NCBI GenBank assembly: GCA_021201905.1
Contig: JAJQEA010000390.1
Span: 1 to 55,935 of the forward strand
Direction of reading: 5' to 3'
DNA: 55,935 bases
Origin: Clostridia bacterium
GTDB lineage: Bacteria; Bacillota; Clostridia; Lachnospirales; Lachnospiraceae
The position numbers were made by a program, and so were the translations under genes. Of the stretch, positions 34,872 through 42,635 are shown one piece after another (position 1 is the stretch's first letter; every line of letters begins with the position of its first letter). Under the pieces are notes generated by a model that saw only the letters and a list, made by a program, of their open reading frames with translations, did no database searches and was not told the DNA's origin.

Positions 34872-37150
34872 CAAGCCAATCCATCCCTTCTTTCAAATGT
34901 CCCTTTTTTCCGGGCCAGGAGTTTAAGCACTGCATCCGGTTTTAACGGCAGATGGTGTACCTCATATCCGATTGCATTTGCAACGGCATTTGCAACTGCC
35001 CCGGCCGAGGGTACCACCGAACACTCCCCGATGCTCTTTGCCCCATACGGCCCGGTGGGCTCCGTCTCCTCCACCAGTCCCACCTTGATGGGCGGCATTT
35101 CATTGGCATTCATAATATGGTACTGCTTGAAGGTAGTGTTTTTTACCTTACCCCCGCCGTCAATTATGATTCCCTCTGAGAGCGCATACCCAAGCCCCAT
35201 CTGCACCGCTCCCTCGATCTGGCCTTCCACGGACATGGGATTGAGGGCCTTTCCCACATCGTGCACCGCCGTATATTCCAGGACCTTTACCCCGCCGGTC
35301 TCAGTGTCCACCGATACCTTTACAAAATGTGCGCCGTAGGACATTGCCAATGCATAGGAGGCAAAGGTGTCCGCACAGCATATATCCCTCTGGTTGACTT
35401 TCCTTGCGTGTGTGATGACTTCCTCCAGGGAAGCCTTCTTTTCGGGATTATTCCTTACACAGACCATGTTGTCCTTCAGCTCCAGGTTCTGCTGCTCCTC
35501 CTCCAGAAGCTGGGCTGCCTCTGTCAGCAATTCCTGCCTGATATGGCATGCCGCCTTAACAGCGGCATTGCAGCTCACATACGTGCCTCTGCTGGAATAA
35601 TTTCCCAAATCATACATGGTTGCATCTGTATCCGCCTGTATGCATTCAATCCGGTCCAAGCTGATTCCCAGCTCCTGGGCCACTGCCTGGGCCTGGGTTG
35701 TCACGGAGCCGTTGCCCATATCGCTGACTCCGGTAAACATGACAACGGAACCATCCTCGTTCATTTTAAGTATCACCCCTGTTGTGTCGGGGCACGCGCC
35801 ATACACTCCGTTTCCATGGGTGGCCGCTGCCATTCCCACTCCAATCCGGTACCTGCCCTTTGCCGCCCGGGATTCCTCCTGTTCCTTTACCGCCGCTTCC
35901 CAGCCGAACAGCTCCATCCCCTTTTTCACACAGTCAATGGGTCTTGGGTTTCCATGCCTCTGCCCGTTTCTCTGGTCAAACCCGTCCGGTTCAACCAGGT
36001 TCTTTAACTGCATGTCAATGATGCTTATATGTAAGTCCCTGGCAATCTTATTCATCTGGCACTGCTGTGCAAAAAACTCCTGCGGAGAGCCAAAGCCTCT
36101 CATTGCCCCTGCAATGGGAGTGTTGGTATAGACCGGAGTGGCCCTGAACCGGATATTGGGCGTCTTATGGTTTTTAAAAAACTTACCGCTCATAGCCCAT
36201 ACAATACTCATGGTCCCGCCCGCATACGCCCCGGCGTTGATGATGACCTGCATATCCTGGGATAGTATCGTCCCATCCTTTTTGACGCCGGTCTTAATCT
36301 TTATTTCCATTCCGTGGCGCGTTCTGGATGACACAATATCCTCCCGCCTGTTGTAAACCAGCTTCACCGGCCGTCCTGTTTTCATGGCCAGCAGGGCTGT
36401 CACAGGCTCTGTCACCGTATCGATTTTCCCTCCGAATCCGCCGCCCATACCGGGATTCACCACGCGCACTCTGCTCATGGGCAGTCCGAAAATCCGGCTG
36501 AGATTCTTCCTGTATCCGAACACATCCTGGCTGGGCGTATAGACCGTCAGCTTGCCGCTGCTGTCATAGACCGCAATGGACGCGTGTGTCTCAATGGCGC
36601 TGTGGTGGATGGCAGGCGTGGAATAGGTATCTTCATATATATAATTCGCTGCCCTAAAGCCTTCTTCCACATCGCCGGCCCCCATATCCACCGGAAAAAT
36701 GATATTGTTTTCCCCGTGAATGGGATATGCACCTTCCTTCAGGGCCTCCTTTGGGTCAGTGTAAAAAGGCAGTTCTTCATATTCCACCTGGATTAACTTC
36801 ACTGCCTGTTCCGTAATCTTCACCGTATCCGCCGCCACGGCCGCCACCTTGTCTCCCACATAGCGCACCGTATCATCAAATACCCGTTCCGTCTTGTGGC
36901 CGTCAATCTCCTCCCCGCAGCTGTTGTATAATGTGTCCGGGGCGTTTAAATAGCACACCACCCCACGGACGCCCTCCAGCGCCTCTGCCTTGCTTGTATC
37001 AATCCTCTTTATTCTGGCATGGGGCACAGGGCTGAACAATATTTTAGCGTGGAGCATTCCCGGAAATTCCAGGTCAGCCGTATATTTCAACTGCCCGGTT
37101 ACCTTCATGGCCGCATCGCGGACCGGGATGCTCTGTCCTATGATTCCCAT
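34871..37150 (-). CDS. Molybdenum hydroxylase, large subunit (xanthine dehydrogenase family)
   Basis: This 759-residue molybdopterin-binding subunit belongs to the xanthine dehydrogenase/aldehyde oxidoreductase family, which hydroxylates carbon atoms next to ring nitrogens with water as oxygen source. Visible marks are GMGGGFGGK, RGFGSPQ, and the catalytic Glu in GAKSIGE (about residue 709). The ATG directly follows the stop of the [2Fe-2S] subunit gene, so the two form one enzyme. No FAD subunit gene is next to them. Its first place in the operon after lplA suggests it carries out the first oxidation of the imported substrate. Confidence 0.93.
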   Translation of the reverse strand: MGIIGQSIPVRDAAMKVTGQLKYTADLEFPGMLHAKILFSPVPHARIKRIDTSKAEALEGVRGVVCYLNAPDTLYNSCGEEIDGHKTERVFDDTVRYVGDKVAAVAADTVKITEQAVKLIQVEYEELPFYTDPKEALKEGAYPIHGENNIIFPVDMGAGDVEEGFRAANYIYEDTYSTPAIHHSAIETHASIAVYDSSGKLTVYTPSQDVFGYRKNLSRIFGLPMSRVRVVNPGMGGGFGGKIDTVTEPVTALLAMKTGRPVKLVYNRREDIVSSRTRHGMEIKIKTGVKKDGTILSQDMQVIINAGAYAGGTMSIVWAMSGKFFKNHKTPNIRFRATPVYTNTPIAGAMRGFGSPQEFFAQQCQMNKIARDLHISIIDMQLKNLVEPDGFDQRNGQRHGNPRPIDCVKKGMELFGWEAAVKEQEESRAAKGRYRIGVGMAAATHGNGVYGACPDTTGVILKMNEDGSVVMFTGVSDMGNGSVTTQAQAVAQELGISLDRIECIQADTDATMYDLGNYSSRGTYVSCNAAVKAACHIRQELLTEAAQLLEEEQQNLELKDNMVCVRNNPEKKASLEEVITHARKVNQRDICCADTFASYALAMSYGAHFVKVSVDTETGGVKVLEYTAVHDVGKALNPMSVEGQIEGAVQMGLGYALSEGIIIDGGGKVKNTTFKQYHIMNANEMPPIKVGLVEETEPTGPYGAKSIGECSVVPSAGAVANAVANAIGYEVHHLPLKPDAVLKLLARKKGTFERRDGLA

Positions 37151-37651
37151 TCAGCTCTCCTCCTTCTTTTCCCCGGCCTTTGCCTCCATCATCCGCTTTG
37201 CGGCCAGTTTGATTGCCTCCACAATCTTTACGTACCCCGTGCATCTGCACAGGTTATTGGAGATACCGTTGTTCCTGATTTCCTCCTCCGTGGGATTCTC
37301 AATCCGGTCCAAAAGCGCCTTGGCTGACATCACCATTCCCGGCGTGCAGTACCCGCATTGCACTGCCCCGGCGTCGATGAACGCCTGCTGGATGGGATGC
37401 AGCTCAGTTCCCCTTGAAAGACCTTCTATGGTCTCGATCTTCTTTCCTTCCGCGTTTCTCGCAAGCACCAGACAGGAGTTCACTGCTTCCCCGTCAATGA
37501 TGACCTTACAGGCGCCGCAGTCCCCTGTGCTGCATCCGCACTTTGCCCCTGTCAGACCCAGAACCTCCCGCAGCACAAATAGCAAGGTCCAGTTTTTTTC
37601 TACTCCGACTTGTGTTATGGCTCCGTTTATATCCAGACTTATCTGCTCCAT
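37151..37651 (-). CDS. Molybdenum hydroxylase, [2Fe-2S] subunit
   Basis: The 166-residue electron-transfer subunit has a plant-type [2Fe-2S] cluster (CGCSTGDCGAC with a later Cys in NSC) and the family-specific second cluster (QCGYCTPGM, CRCTGY). It passes electrons from the molybdenum site to the acceptor. It is 35 bases downstream of lplA, and its stop abuts the start of the large-subunit gene. Confidence 0.95.
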   Translation of the reverse strand: MEQISLDINGAITQVGVEKNWTLLFVLREVLGLTGAKCGCSTGDCGACKVIIDGEAVNSCLVLARNAEGKKIETIEGLSRGTELHPIQQAFIDAGAVQCGYCTPGMVMSAKALLDRIENPTEEEIRNNGISNNLCRCTGYVKIVEAIKLAAKRMMEAKAGEKKEES

Positions 37652-37686
37652 TGTCTCACTCCCATCCTTGTCTCATTCCCATGCGT

Positions 37687-38685
37687 TTATGTTATGTCTT
37701 CTCCCATGATGCAGCTGACCACCTCTTCCTTTGTTATGGTTCCGAAGTATGGTCTTATATCTAATGTTTCAAAAACACGGCTGACAGCGTCCCTTTCATA
37801 AACCACGCCGCTCAGCAGCTGTTCTATCTCTTTCATCTCCATACATCCCAGAAAGTCACCCTCAAACCGGATCTGTTCAATCCGGGAATTCTTTAAAGCT
37901 GCTTTTACCGTTATGCCGCCTCCTGCAAACCGTTGGCTGTATACCAGATCTGCCGGCGGATTCTTTCCATAGGTCCAGAGGAAGGATTCATATTTGTCAC
38001 GGGCCAGGTTCATAATCTCCATGCGCTCCTCCTGTGACAATCCATATACCTTTCTCTCTGTTCCCTCAAAAAGGGCCTGCAACAGTTTTTCCCTGAATTC
38101 CATAACCCCCATGTCACCAGAAAGATGCTCCGCTATGGTGGTGACTCTTGAGCGCACCGACTTAATTCCCTTTGATACAAGCTTATCCTGCTTTACCCGC
38201 AATGCCCTGCTTAATATTTCCAAGTCTGAACTAAATAACAGTGTTCCGTGAAACAATACCCGGTTCTTATAGATCCTCACCGCGCTTCCGGATATCTTGG
38301 CGTCTCCCAGCACCAGATCATTGCGCCCGTTAATCCCTGCCTGGATTCCCATTCCCCGCAGCGCTTTTACAACGGGATTTAAAAAAATGCTGTAATCTGT
38401 GTTTGTAAAATCTTCCTGCTCCATGATAAAGCTGAAGCACAGGTTTCCCAAATCATGGTACACCGCGCCGCCGCCGCTGGTTCTTCTCACCACATCGATT
38501 CCGCGGGCTTTGACGAATTCCTCACATATCTCTTCATGGGTATTTTGAAAAGCGCCTACCACAATGGTGGGGCGGTTTCTCCACAGCATGAGTACGAGCT
38601 CGTTCATGTCCTCTTTCTTTAAGAAATATTCTTCATATGCCAGGTTTTCTGAACCAATGATGCTGTTCGTCTCCACGTATATCAT
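37687..38685 (-). CDS. lplA: Lipoate-protein ligase A
   Basis: The 332-residue enzyme activates free lipoate with ATP and attaches it to the E2 lipoyl lysine. Conserved parts are RRTSGGGAVYHDLGN, NGRNDLVLGDAKISGSA and the C-terminal accessory domain (RFAGGGITVKAALK onward). The ATG at 38685 follows GGAAGAGGA. A dedicated ligase at the head of the operon that encodes E2 implies the complex is made functional from scavenged lipoate. A strong hairpin (38719-38760) separates it from the permease gene upstream, so an unseen promoter or read-through must supply transcripts. Confidence 0.93.
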   Translation of the reverse strand: MIYVETNSIIGSENLAYEEYFLKKEDMNELVLMLWRNRPTIVVGAFQNTHEEICEEFVKARGIDVVRRTSGGGAVYHDLGNLCFSFIMEQEDFTNTDYSIFLNPVVKALRGMGIQAGINGRNDLVLGDAKISGSAVRIYKNRVLFHGTLLFSSDLEILSRALRVKQDKLVSKGIKSVRSRVTTIAEHLSGDMGVMEFREKLLQALFEGTERKVYGLSQEERMEIMNLARDKYESFLWTYGKNPPADLVYSQRFAGGGITVKAALKNSRIEQIRFEGDFLGCMEMKEIEQLLSGVVYERDAVSRVFETLDIRPYFGTITKEEVVSCIMGEDIT

Positions 38686-38718
38686 AGTAAAGGTCCTCTT
38701 CCTTCCAGCTCTTTTCCT

Positions 38719-38760
38719 AAAAAATATCCACATGGTGCAAGGCGCTCCATGTGGATATCC
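38719..38760 (-). terminator. Strong intrinsic terminator between permease and catabolic operon
   Basis: On the minus strand, ATATCCACATGG (38758-38747) and CCATGTGGATAT (38735-38724) form a perfect 12-bp stem with an 11-base loop, ending in six Ts. It follows the permease stop by 24 bases and precedes lplA by 33. Confidence 0.9.
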
Positions 38761-38784
38761 TTTCAAACGAATCCTTATGCTTTT

Positions 38785-40119
38785 TTACTGCACGGCCGGT
38801 ATTTCCTCTTCCAGCTTCACGCTGGCCACCTCATCCTCTGTCGTCTTTGGAAGAATCATGTTTAATACAAGAGCAACCAGCGCTGTACCGGGAATGCCGG
38901 TAAAAATAGTTGTAACGGTTGACGGCAGAAATGCCAGGTTAGCCAGTCCGAAATTGCCGCCAATGCCAATGGCCAGCGCAATGGCCAGTATGGTTGTGTT
39001 TCTCTCCGTAAAATCACTCATGCTGATAACCCGAAGCCCGGACGCTGATATCTGGCCGCACATTACAAGGACCGCCCCTGCCATAACACAGTTTGGAATC
39101 AGCGCAAGCAGCTGTGCCAGCTTTGGAAATACCGCAAAGGCGAGGAAGATGATTCCTCCCAGGCCTGTGACAAAGCGGCTTCCCACGCCAGTCATTGCAA
39201 CTATACCCACATTGGCGCTTCCCGTAATAACCGGTGCGCCGTTAAAGGCAGATGCGAATATTCCCGTGATACCGCCTCCGCGGATGGTCCTGGATAATTC
39301 CTCCGACGTGGGAAGCCGGTTGGATACCGCGGTGACCAGTCCGGTGGTATCCCCCACCATTTCCATCAGTGTGCCGATGTGAACCGCACAGATTGTCAGG
39401 ATTGCTCCCACATTGAAGTTCACTCCCCAGGCAAAGGGTTTGACCATGGAAAACCAGGAAGCCTCCCCTATACTTGAAAAATCCACCATGCCAAGGGCCG
39501 CGGCAACCACGTATCCGATTACCATGCCGATTAATATACAGCACTGCTTAACCAGGCCTCTTCCGAAAAAGTTCAGAAGAACAATCACCACAACGACCAT
39601 CACAGCAACCGCCAGTTCCGTCATCGCGGTTTCGCTTTCCACATTAAAGTTTCCGAATGCAGTTGCTCCGATACAGATACCCACGGTCAACACCACTGCT
39701 CCCGTGACGGTGGGGCTGAAATACTTATGTAAGTACCTGATTGCAATGGGACCAAATATAAACAGTACGCCGCTTCCAACCAGGGCAGCCCCAAAGGCGC
39801 CGTCGATTCCGATATTTGGATTATTGGCCGCCACCACCATTGGCGTAATCAGAGTAAAGCTGCCTCCTGATACAATGGGGAGCCTGGTGCCAATATGCTT
39901 TCCGATTCCAAAGGACTGGATAATGGTAGCAATACCGGTGATAAATAACGCGCACTGAATTAATAAAGCAGTTTCTTTGACACTGAGCCCAAATCCCATA
40001 GCAAGCAGCATACCTACCGCAATCTGTCCTGTAAATGCCGATAGTACATGCTGGAATGCCAATGGAAACGCTACTGCCAATCGGGGTTTGTCTTCGATAC
40101 CATAACTCATCATTCTCAT
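38785..40119 (-). CDS. NCS2 family nucleobase permease (xanthine/uracil type)
   Basis: The 444-residue membrane protein has about 14 hydrophobic segments. NCS2 marks are AFQHVLSAFTGQ near the N-terminus, the GSGVLFIFGPIAIRYLHKYFSPTVTGAVVL region and AFNGAPVITGSANVGIVAMTGVGSRFV with the conserved Asn. Family members import xanthine, uric acid, uracil or related rings with H+ or Na+. The ATG at 40119 follows AGGAG at six bases. The upstream leader is unusually structured. It is probably the importer for the substrate of the downstream catabolic operon. Confidence 0.9.
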   Translation of the reverse strand: MRMMSYGIEDKPRLAVAFPLAFQHVLSAFTGQIAVGMLLAMGFGLSVKETALLIQCALFITGIATIIQSFGIGKHIGTRLPIVSGGSFTLITPMVVAANNPNIGIDGAFGAALVGSGVLFIFGPIAIRYLHKYFSPTVTGAVVLTVGICIGATAFGNFNVESETAMTELAVAVMVVVVIVLLNFFGRGLVKQCCILIGMVIGYVVAAALGMVDFSSIGEASWFSMVKPFAWGVNFNVGAILTICAVHIGTLMEMVGDTTGLVTAVSNRLPTSEELSRTIRGGGITGIFASAFNGAPVITGSANVGIVAMTGVGSRFVTGLGGIIFLAFAVFPKLAQLLALIPNCVMAGAVLVMCGQISASGLRVISMSDFTERNTTILAIALAIGIGGNFGLANLAFLPSTVTTIFTGIPGTALVALVLNMILPKTTEDEVASVKLEEEIPAVQ

Positions 40120-40240
40120 AACTAACTCCTGTTTCTGATACTCCCGCCATTTCTGCCTAATGTATGAAGTTCTCCTTTTATTTTTTATATTCAAAACTTT
40201 ACCTGACGAATCGGCGCCATACTTTGTCAGGAATTGGCAG

Positions 40241-40324
40241 GGTTTCCATAATGTACTTGTCTGTTTATTTGAAAAAGACAAACACAAGGGCAAATAAACA
40301 TCATTCTGTATCCTTATGGAAACC
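40241..40324 (-). promoter_or_regulatory. Structured leader of the NCS2 permease gene
   Basis: In the minus-strand RNA, GGTTTCCATAA (40324-40314) pairs perfectly with TTATGGAAACC (40251-40241). Inside this 11-bp stem, GTTTATTTG (40300-40292 region) pairs with CAAATAAAC. TTGTCT in its loop can instead pair with AGACAA just downstream. A further CCTGAC/GTCAGG hairpin lies between the element and the ribosome site. It does not match the purine riboswitch core or any class I know. Confidence 0.45.
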
Positions 40325-40331
40325 GGTAGTT
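40320..40331. promoter_or_regulatory. Candidate LacI-type operator upstream of the permease gene
   Basis: AAACCGGTAGTTT carries an ACCGGT core with a central CG step, typical of LacI-family operators. A matching ATACCGGTAT is in the regulator's own promoter region (42194-42203). Confidence 0.3.
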
Positions 40332-40346
40332 TGAATCCTTGCCAGC

Positions 40347-40961
40347 TTAGTTATCCAAATTGAGTCGTTTTGTCAAATCAGCCATCTTGACACCCAGTGC
40401 CCTGGCCCGCTTTAATCCTTCCGGGTCATTCATTTCCCCTGACCCGTCCCCCGGATTCCAGAGACTGGCACCTGCATAAGTTCCTGCTCCCCCGTTACAG
40501 ACAACCATACCCTGTGTATGGTAAAATCCAAGGATTGCGTTCAGTGCCCCTTCCTGTCCTCCGTTTCTTGTTCCACCTACTGCAATTGCAGCGCCCACCT
40601 TCCTGTTAAAAAATGTGGGATCCTTTTTTATAATATTCCACGTGGGGCGGAACCGGTTGAAAAAGGCCGCCAGCTGTGCCGTAATATTCATCTCATATAC
40701 CGGTGAGGCAATAATCATCCCGTCAGCCTGATATACTTTTTCATAGAGAGGCGTCATATCGTCATCGTATACAGTGCACAGGACCGCGTCGTCCCTCAGG
40801 CACTTATTGCAGTGAATGCAGAAGTTCAGCTTCCTTGCCCGCAGTTCAATCAGCTCCACCTCCACGTCCCCTGTTTCCAGCGCGCCGTCCAGAGCTTCCC
40901 GCAATGCGGCATAGGATGATTTCCTTCTTGGGCTTCCACATATTCCGATAATTTTTACCAT
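40347..40961 (-). CDS. Iron-sulfur flavoprotein (flavodoxin-like, Isf type)
   Basis: The 204-residue protein has an N-terminal FMN-binding GICGSPRRKSSYA and the compact cysteine motif CIHCNKCLRDDAVLC (CX2CX2CX7C), the arrangement that ligates a [4Fe-4S] cluster in archaeal and clostridial iron-sulfur flavoproteins. SPVYEMNITAQLAAFFNRF completes the flavodoxin fold. It could shuttle electrons between ferredoxin and the molybdenum hydroxylase, which lacks an adjacent FAD subunit. AAGGAG precedes the ATG. Confidence 0.88.
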   Translation of the reverse strand: MVKIIGICGSPRRKSSYAALREALDGALETGDVEVELIELRARKLNFCIHCNKCLRDDAVLCTVYDDDMTPLYEKVYQADGMIIASPVYEMNITAQLAAFFNRFRPTWNIIKKDPTFFNRKVGAAIAVGGTRNGGQEGALNAILGFYHTQGMVVCNGGAGTYAGASLWNPGDGSGEMNDPEGLKRARALGVKMADLTKRLNLDN

Positions 40962-41042
40962 GCCGCCTACTCCTTCCGGGTCAGAACATTCCTCTGTTTA
41001 TACTCTATTTTTACATGTAACTTTTTTAACGCGCAAATATCT

Positions 41043-41127
41043 CTTGTGCAATATACACAATTTTGTTATGTGTTTTTGTTTATTATTATGCGTTTTTCTT
41101 AATTATATCAAAAAAACGGATTGTCAA
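41043..41127 (-). promoter_or_regulatory. AT-rich promoter region of the iron-sulfur flavoprotein gene
   Basis: The minus strand has TTGACA (41127-41122) and TATAAT (41107-41102), but only 14 bases apart, which is short. A TTGTG/CACAA dyad (41044-41060) lies downstream. The region is clearly regulatory, but the exact promoter is unresolved. Confidence 0.35.
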
Positions 41128-41135
41128 CGAATCCA

Positions 41136-41160
41136 AACCAGTTTCCGGATGAAACTGGTT
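41136..41160. promoter_or_regulatory. Perfect 10-bp inverted repeat after the LacI gene
   Basis: AACCAGTTTC (41136-41145) and GAAACTGGTT (41151-41160) pair around a 5-base loop, three bases past the LacI stop. No T-run follows directly in either direction. It may be a weak terminator or an operator upstream of the next gene. Confidence 0.45.
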
Positions 41161-41163
41161 ACA

Positions 41164-42153
41164 TCAGGCATTGTTTCTGGTGGTTTCCCTCAGCTTTAAT
41201 TCCACCGGAAACAGCACGCTTTTACTCTCTGTATTGCCCCTCAGCTTCTCCAGCAGCAGCCTGGCCGCACTTTCTCCCAGCTGGTAATTGGGCGCAACCA
41301 CGGTAGACAGGGAGGGAAGCACAAAGCTGGCAACCGGATTGTCGTCAAATCCCATGATCTCCACATCCTCCGGCACACGTATGCCGTGGAGCACCAGATA
41401 TCTCAACGCTGCAATTGCCATCATATCGTTAAACGCGAAAATAGCGGTTGGCCTCTCCTCCAGACGCATCAAATGCCCGCACGTGTCATGGGCATCCTGC
41501 AAATCCGCGTAATGGGCTTTCACCATGCAAAGGCGGCAGTCCTTTTTTTCCAGAAAAAAGTCATATACCGCCTTGCGGCGCCTCTCGGTCACCAAATAGG
41601 TGTCCGAGGTGCTGATTACCCCGAATATGCGGTTTCCTTCCTGGTACAGATATTCCAGCGCCATCTGGACCCCTTTATAATCATCGCTGTACACATATGT
41701 CGCATCCTTGGGGGTATCCGACTGCTCCATATTCTCGATCAGTACATAGGGCGCCTGGATCTTGGCCATGCGCAGCTCCTCGCTGTTAATAAAACCGGAA
41801 CCGGATATGATCATTCCGTCCACACTTCTCTGGTCCACCCTCCGCCAGAAATCCTCTATGCTGTCCGTTGAGAATACAAGGACCTTATAATCCGCCTCTC
41901 TCAATACAGCCTGGCTCCCCTCCACCAGCTGGTTGAAAAATTCATTGCAAAGGGTTGGGATTACACATAATATGGTCTTTGTATAACCGGTTGACAGGCT
42001 TTTGGCGGACGGGTTAGGTATGTAGTCCACCCGCTTCATGACCCCTATGATATGATTGCGTGTTTCTTCCGATACCTTCTCCGGCTGGTTAATACACCGG
42101 GAAACCGTTGCAACCGAAACCCCCGCCAGATACGCAATTTGTCTGATATTCAA
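41164..42153 (-). CDS. LacI family transcriptional regulator
   Basis: The 329-residue repressor has the LacI headpiece (IRQIAYLAGVSVATVSRCIN, hinge region PNPSAKSLSTG) and a periplasmic-binding-protein-like effector domain ending LRETTRNNA. The start is TTG, seven bases after AAGGAGG. It is encoded directly upstream of, and in the same direction as, the iron-sulfur flavoprotein, the permease and the catabolic operon, and is the likely local regulator. The effector is unknown; the family mostly senses sugars but also purines (PurR). Confidence 0.9.
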   Translation of the reverse strand: MNIRQIAYLAGVSVATVSRCINQPEKVSEETRNHIIGVMKRVDYIPNPSAKSLSTGYTKTILCVIPTLCNEFFNQLVEGSQAVLREADYKVLVFSTDSIEDFWRRVDQRSVDGMIISGSGFINSEELRMAKIQAPYVLIENMEQSDTPKDATYVYSDDYKGVQMALEYLYQEGNRIFGVISTSDTYLVTERRRKAVYDFFLEKKDCRLCMVKAHYADLQDAHDTCGHLMRLEERPTAIFAFNDMMAIAALRYLVLHGIRVPEDVEIMGFDDNPVASFVLPSLSTVVAPNYQLGESAARLLLEKLRGNTESKSVLFPVELKLRETTRNNA

Positions 42154-42182
42154 AATATAACCTCCTTCTCATGCATTCGCTA

Positions 42183-42203
42183 TACAGTATTATATACCGG
42201 TAT
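42183..42203 (-). promoter_or_regulatory. Promoter region with palindromic site of the LacI gene
   Basis: A TATAAT -10 box (42192-42187) on the minus strand directly follows the perfect palindrome ATACCGGTAT (42194-42203). A central CG step and position against the -10 box fit LacI-family autoregulation. No -35 box is clear. Confidence 0.4.
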
Positions 42204-42210
42204 CTCAAAT

Positions 42211-42243
42211 AAAAAAATCCCCTTTCCGTACCCGGAAAGGGGA
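42211..42243 (-). terminator. Terminator of the tRNA-Arg/tRNA-His unit
   Basis: On the minus strand, CCCCTTTCC and GGAAAGGGG pair around a short loop. An A and seven Ts follow. Confidence 0.9.
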
Positions 42244-42247
42244 AAAG

Positions 42248-42322
42248 GGTGAGTAGAGGGATTCGAACCCTCGGCCTCCAGAGCCACAATCTGGCGCGAT
42301 AACCAACTTCGCCATACCCACC
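42248..42322 (-). tRNA. tRNA-His (anticodon GTG)
   Basis: The acceptor GTGGGTA pairs with TACTCAC with the extra 5' G (42322) opposite discriminator C, the hallmark of tRNA-His. The anticodon stem CCAGA/TCTGG holds loop TTGTGGC. CCA is not encoded. Confidence 0.96.
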
Positions 42323-42357
42323 ATATTAAGTTATGAAACATCAGAGCTTACGCTCAA

Positions 42358-42431
<74 letters not shown>

Positions 42432-42493
42432 ACAACTTCTGACAGCCTTGATGTGACTCTGCACTTTCATGCCGACTGCTGTCAACGAGCTAT

Positions 42494-42522
42494 AGTTTAT
42501 CATATGTCTGTAGAGATTGCAA
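42494..42522 (-). promoter_or_regulatory. Promoter of the tRNA-Arg/tRNA-His unit
   Basis: On the minus strand, TTGCAA (42522-42517), 17 bases, TAAACT (42499-42494). The -10 match is only four of six. Confidence 0.5.
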
Positions 42523-42564
42523 GCACTTTTTTAAAATTTTTTGTCCTTTTTTGCAGTCTTTTCC

Positions 42565-42609
42565 GCAGCCTTTTCCAAATACCGGTTTCCGGCGCCTGAA
42601 AAAGGCTGC
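42565..42609. repeat. Inverted repeat after the LD-carboxypeptidase gene
   Basis: GCAGCCTTTTCC (42565-42576) and GAAAAAGGCTGC (42598-42609) pair over about 11 bases, 27 bases past the stop. No T-run follows on the minus strand, so termination, if any, would be factor-dependent or weak. Confidence 0.5.
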
Positions 42610-42635
42610 GCCAAAGCCATCCTTTGCCACAAACT

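Noticed and set aside
40120-40346. Purine (guanine/xanthine) riboswitch before the NCS2 permease
   Set aside because: The three-way-junction core and the conserved loops of that class are not visible. The stems seen have a different topology.
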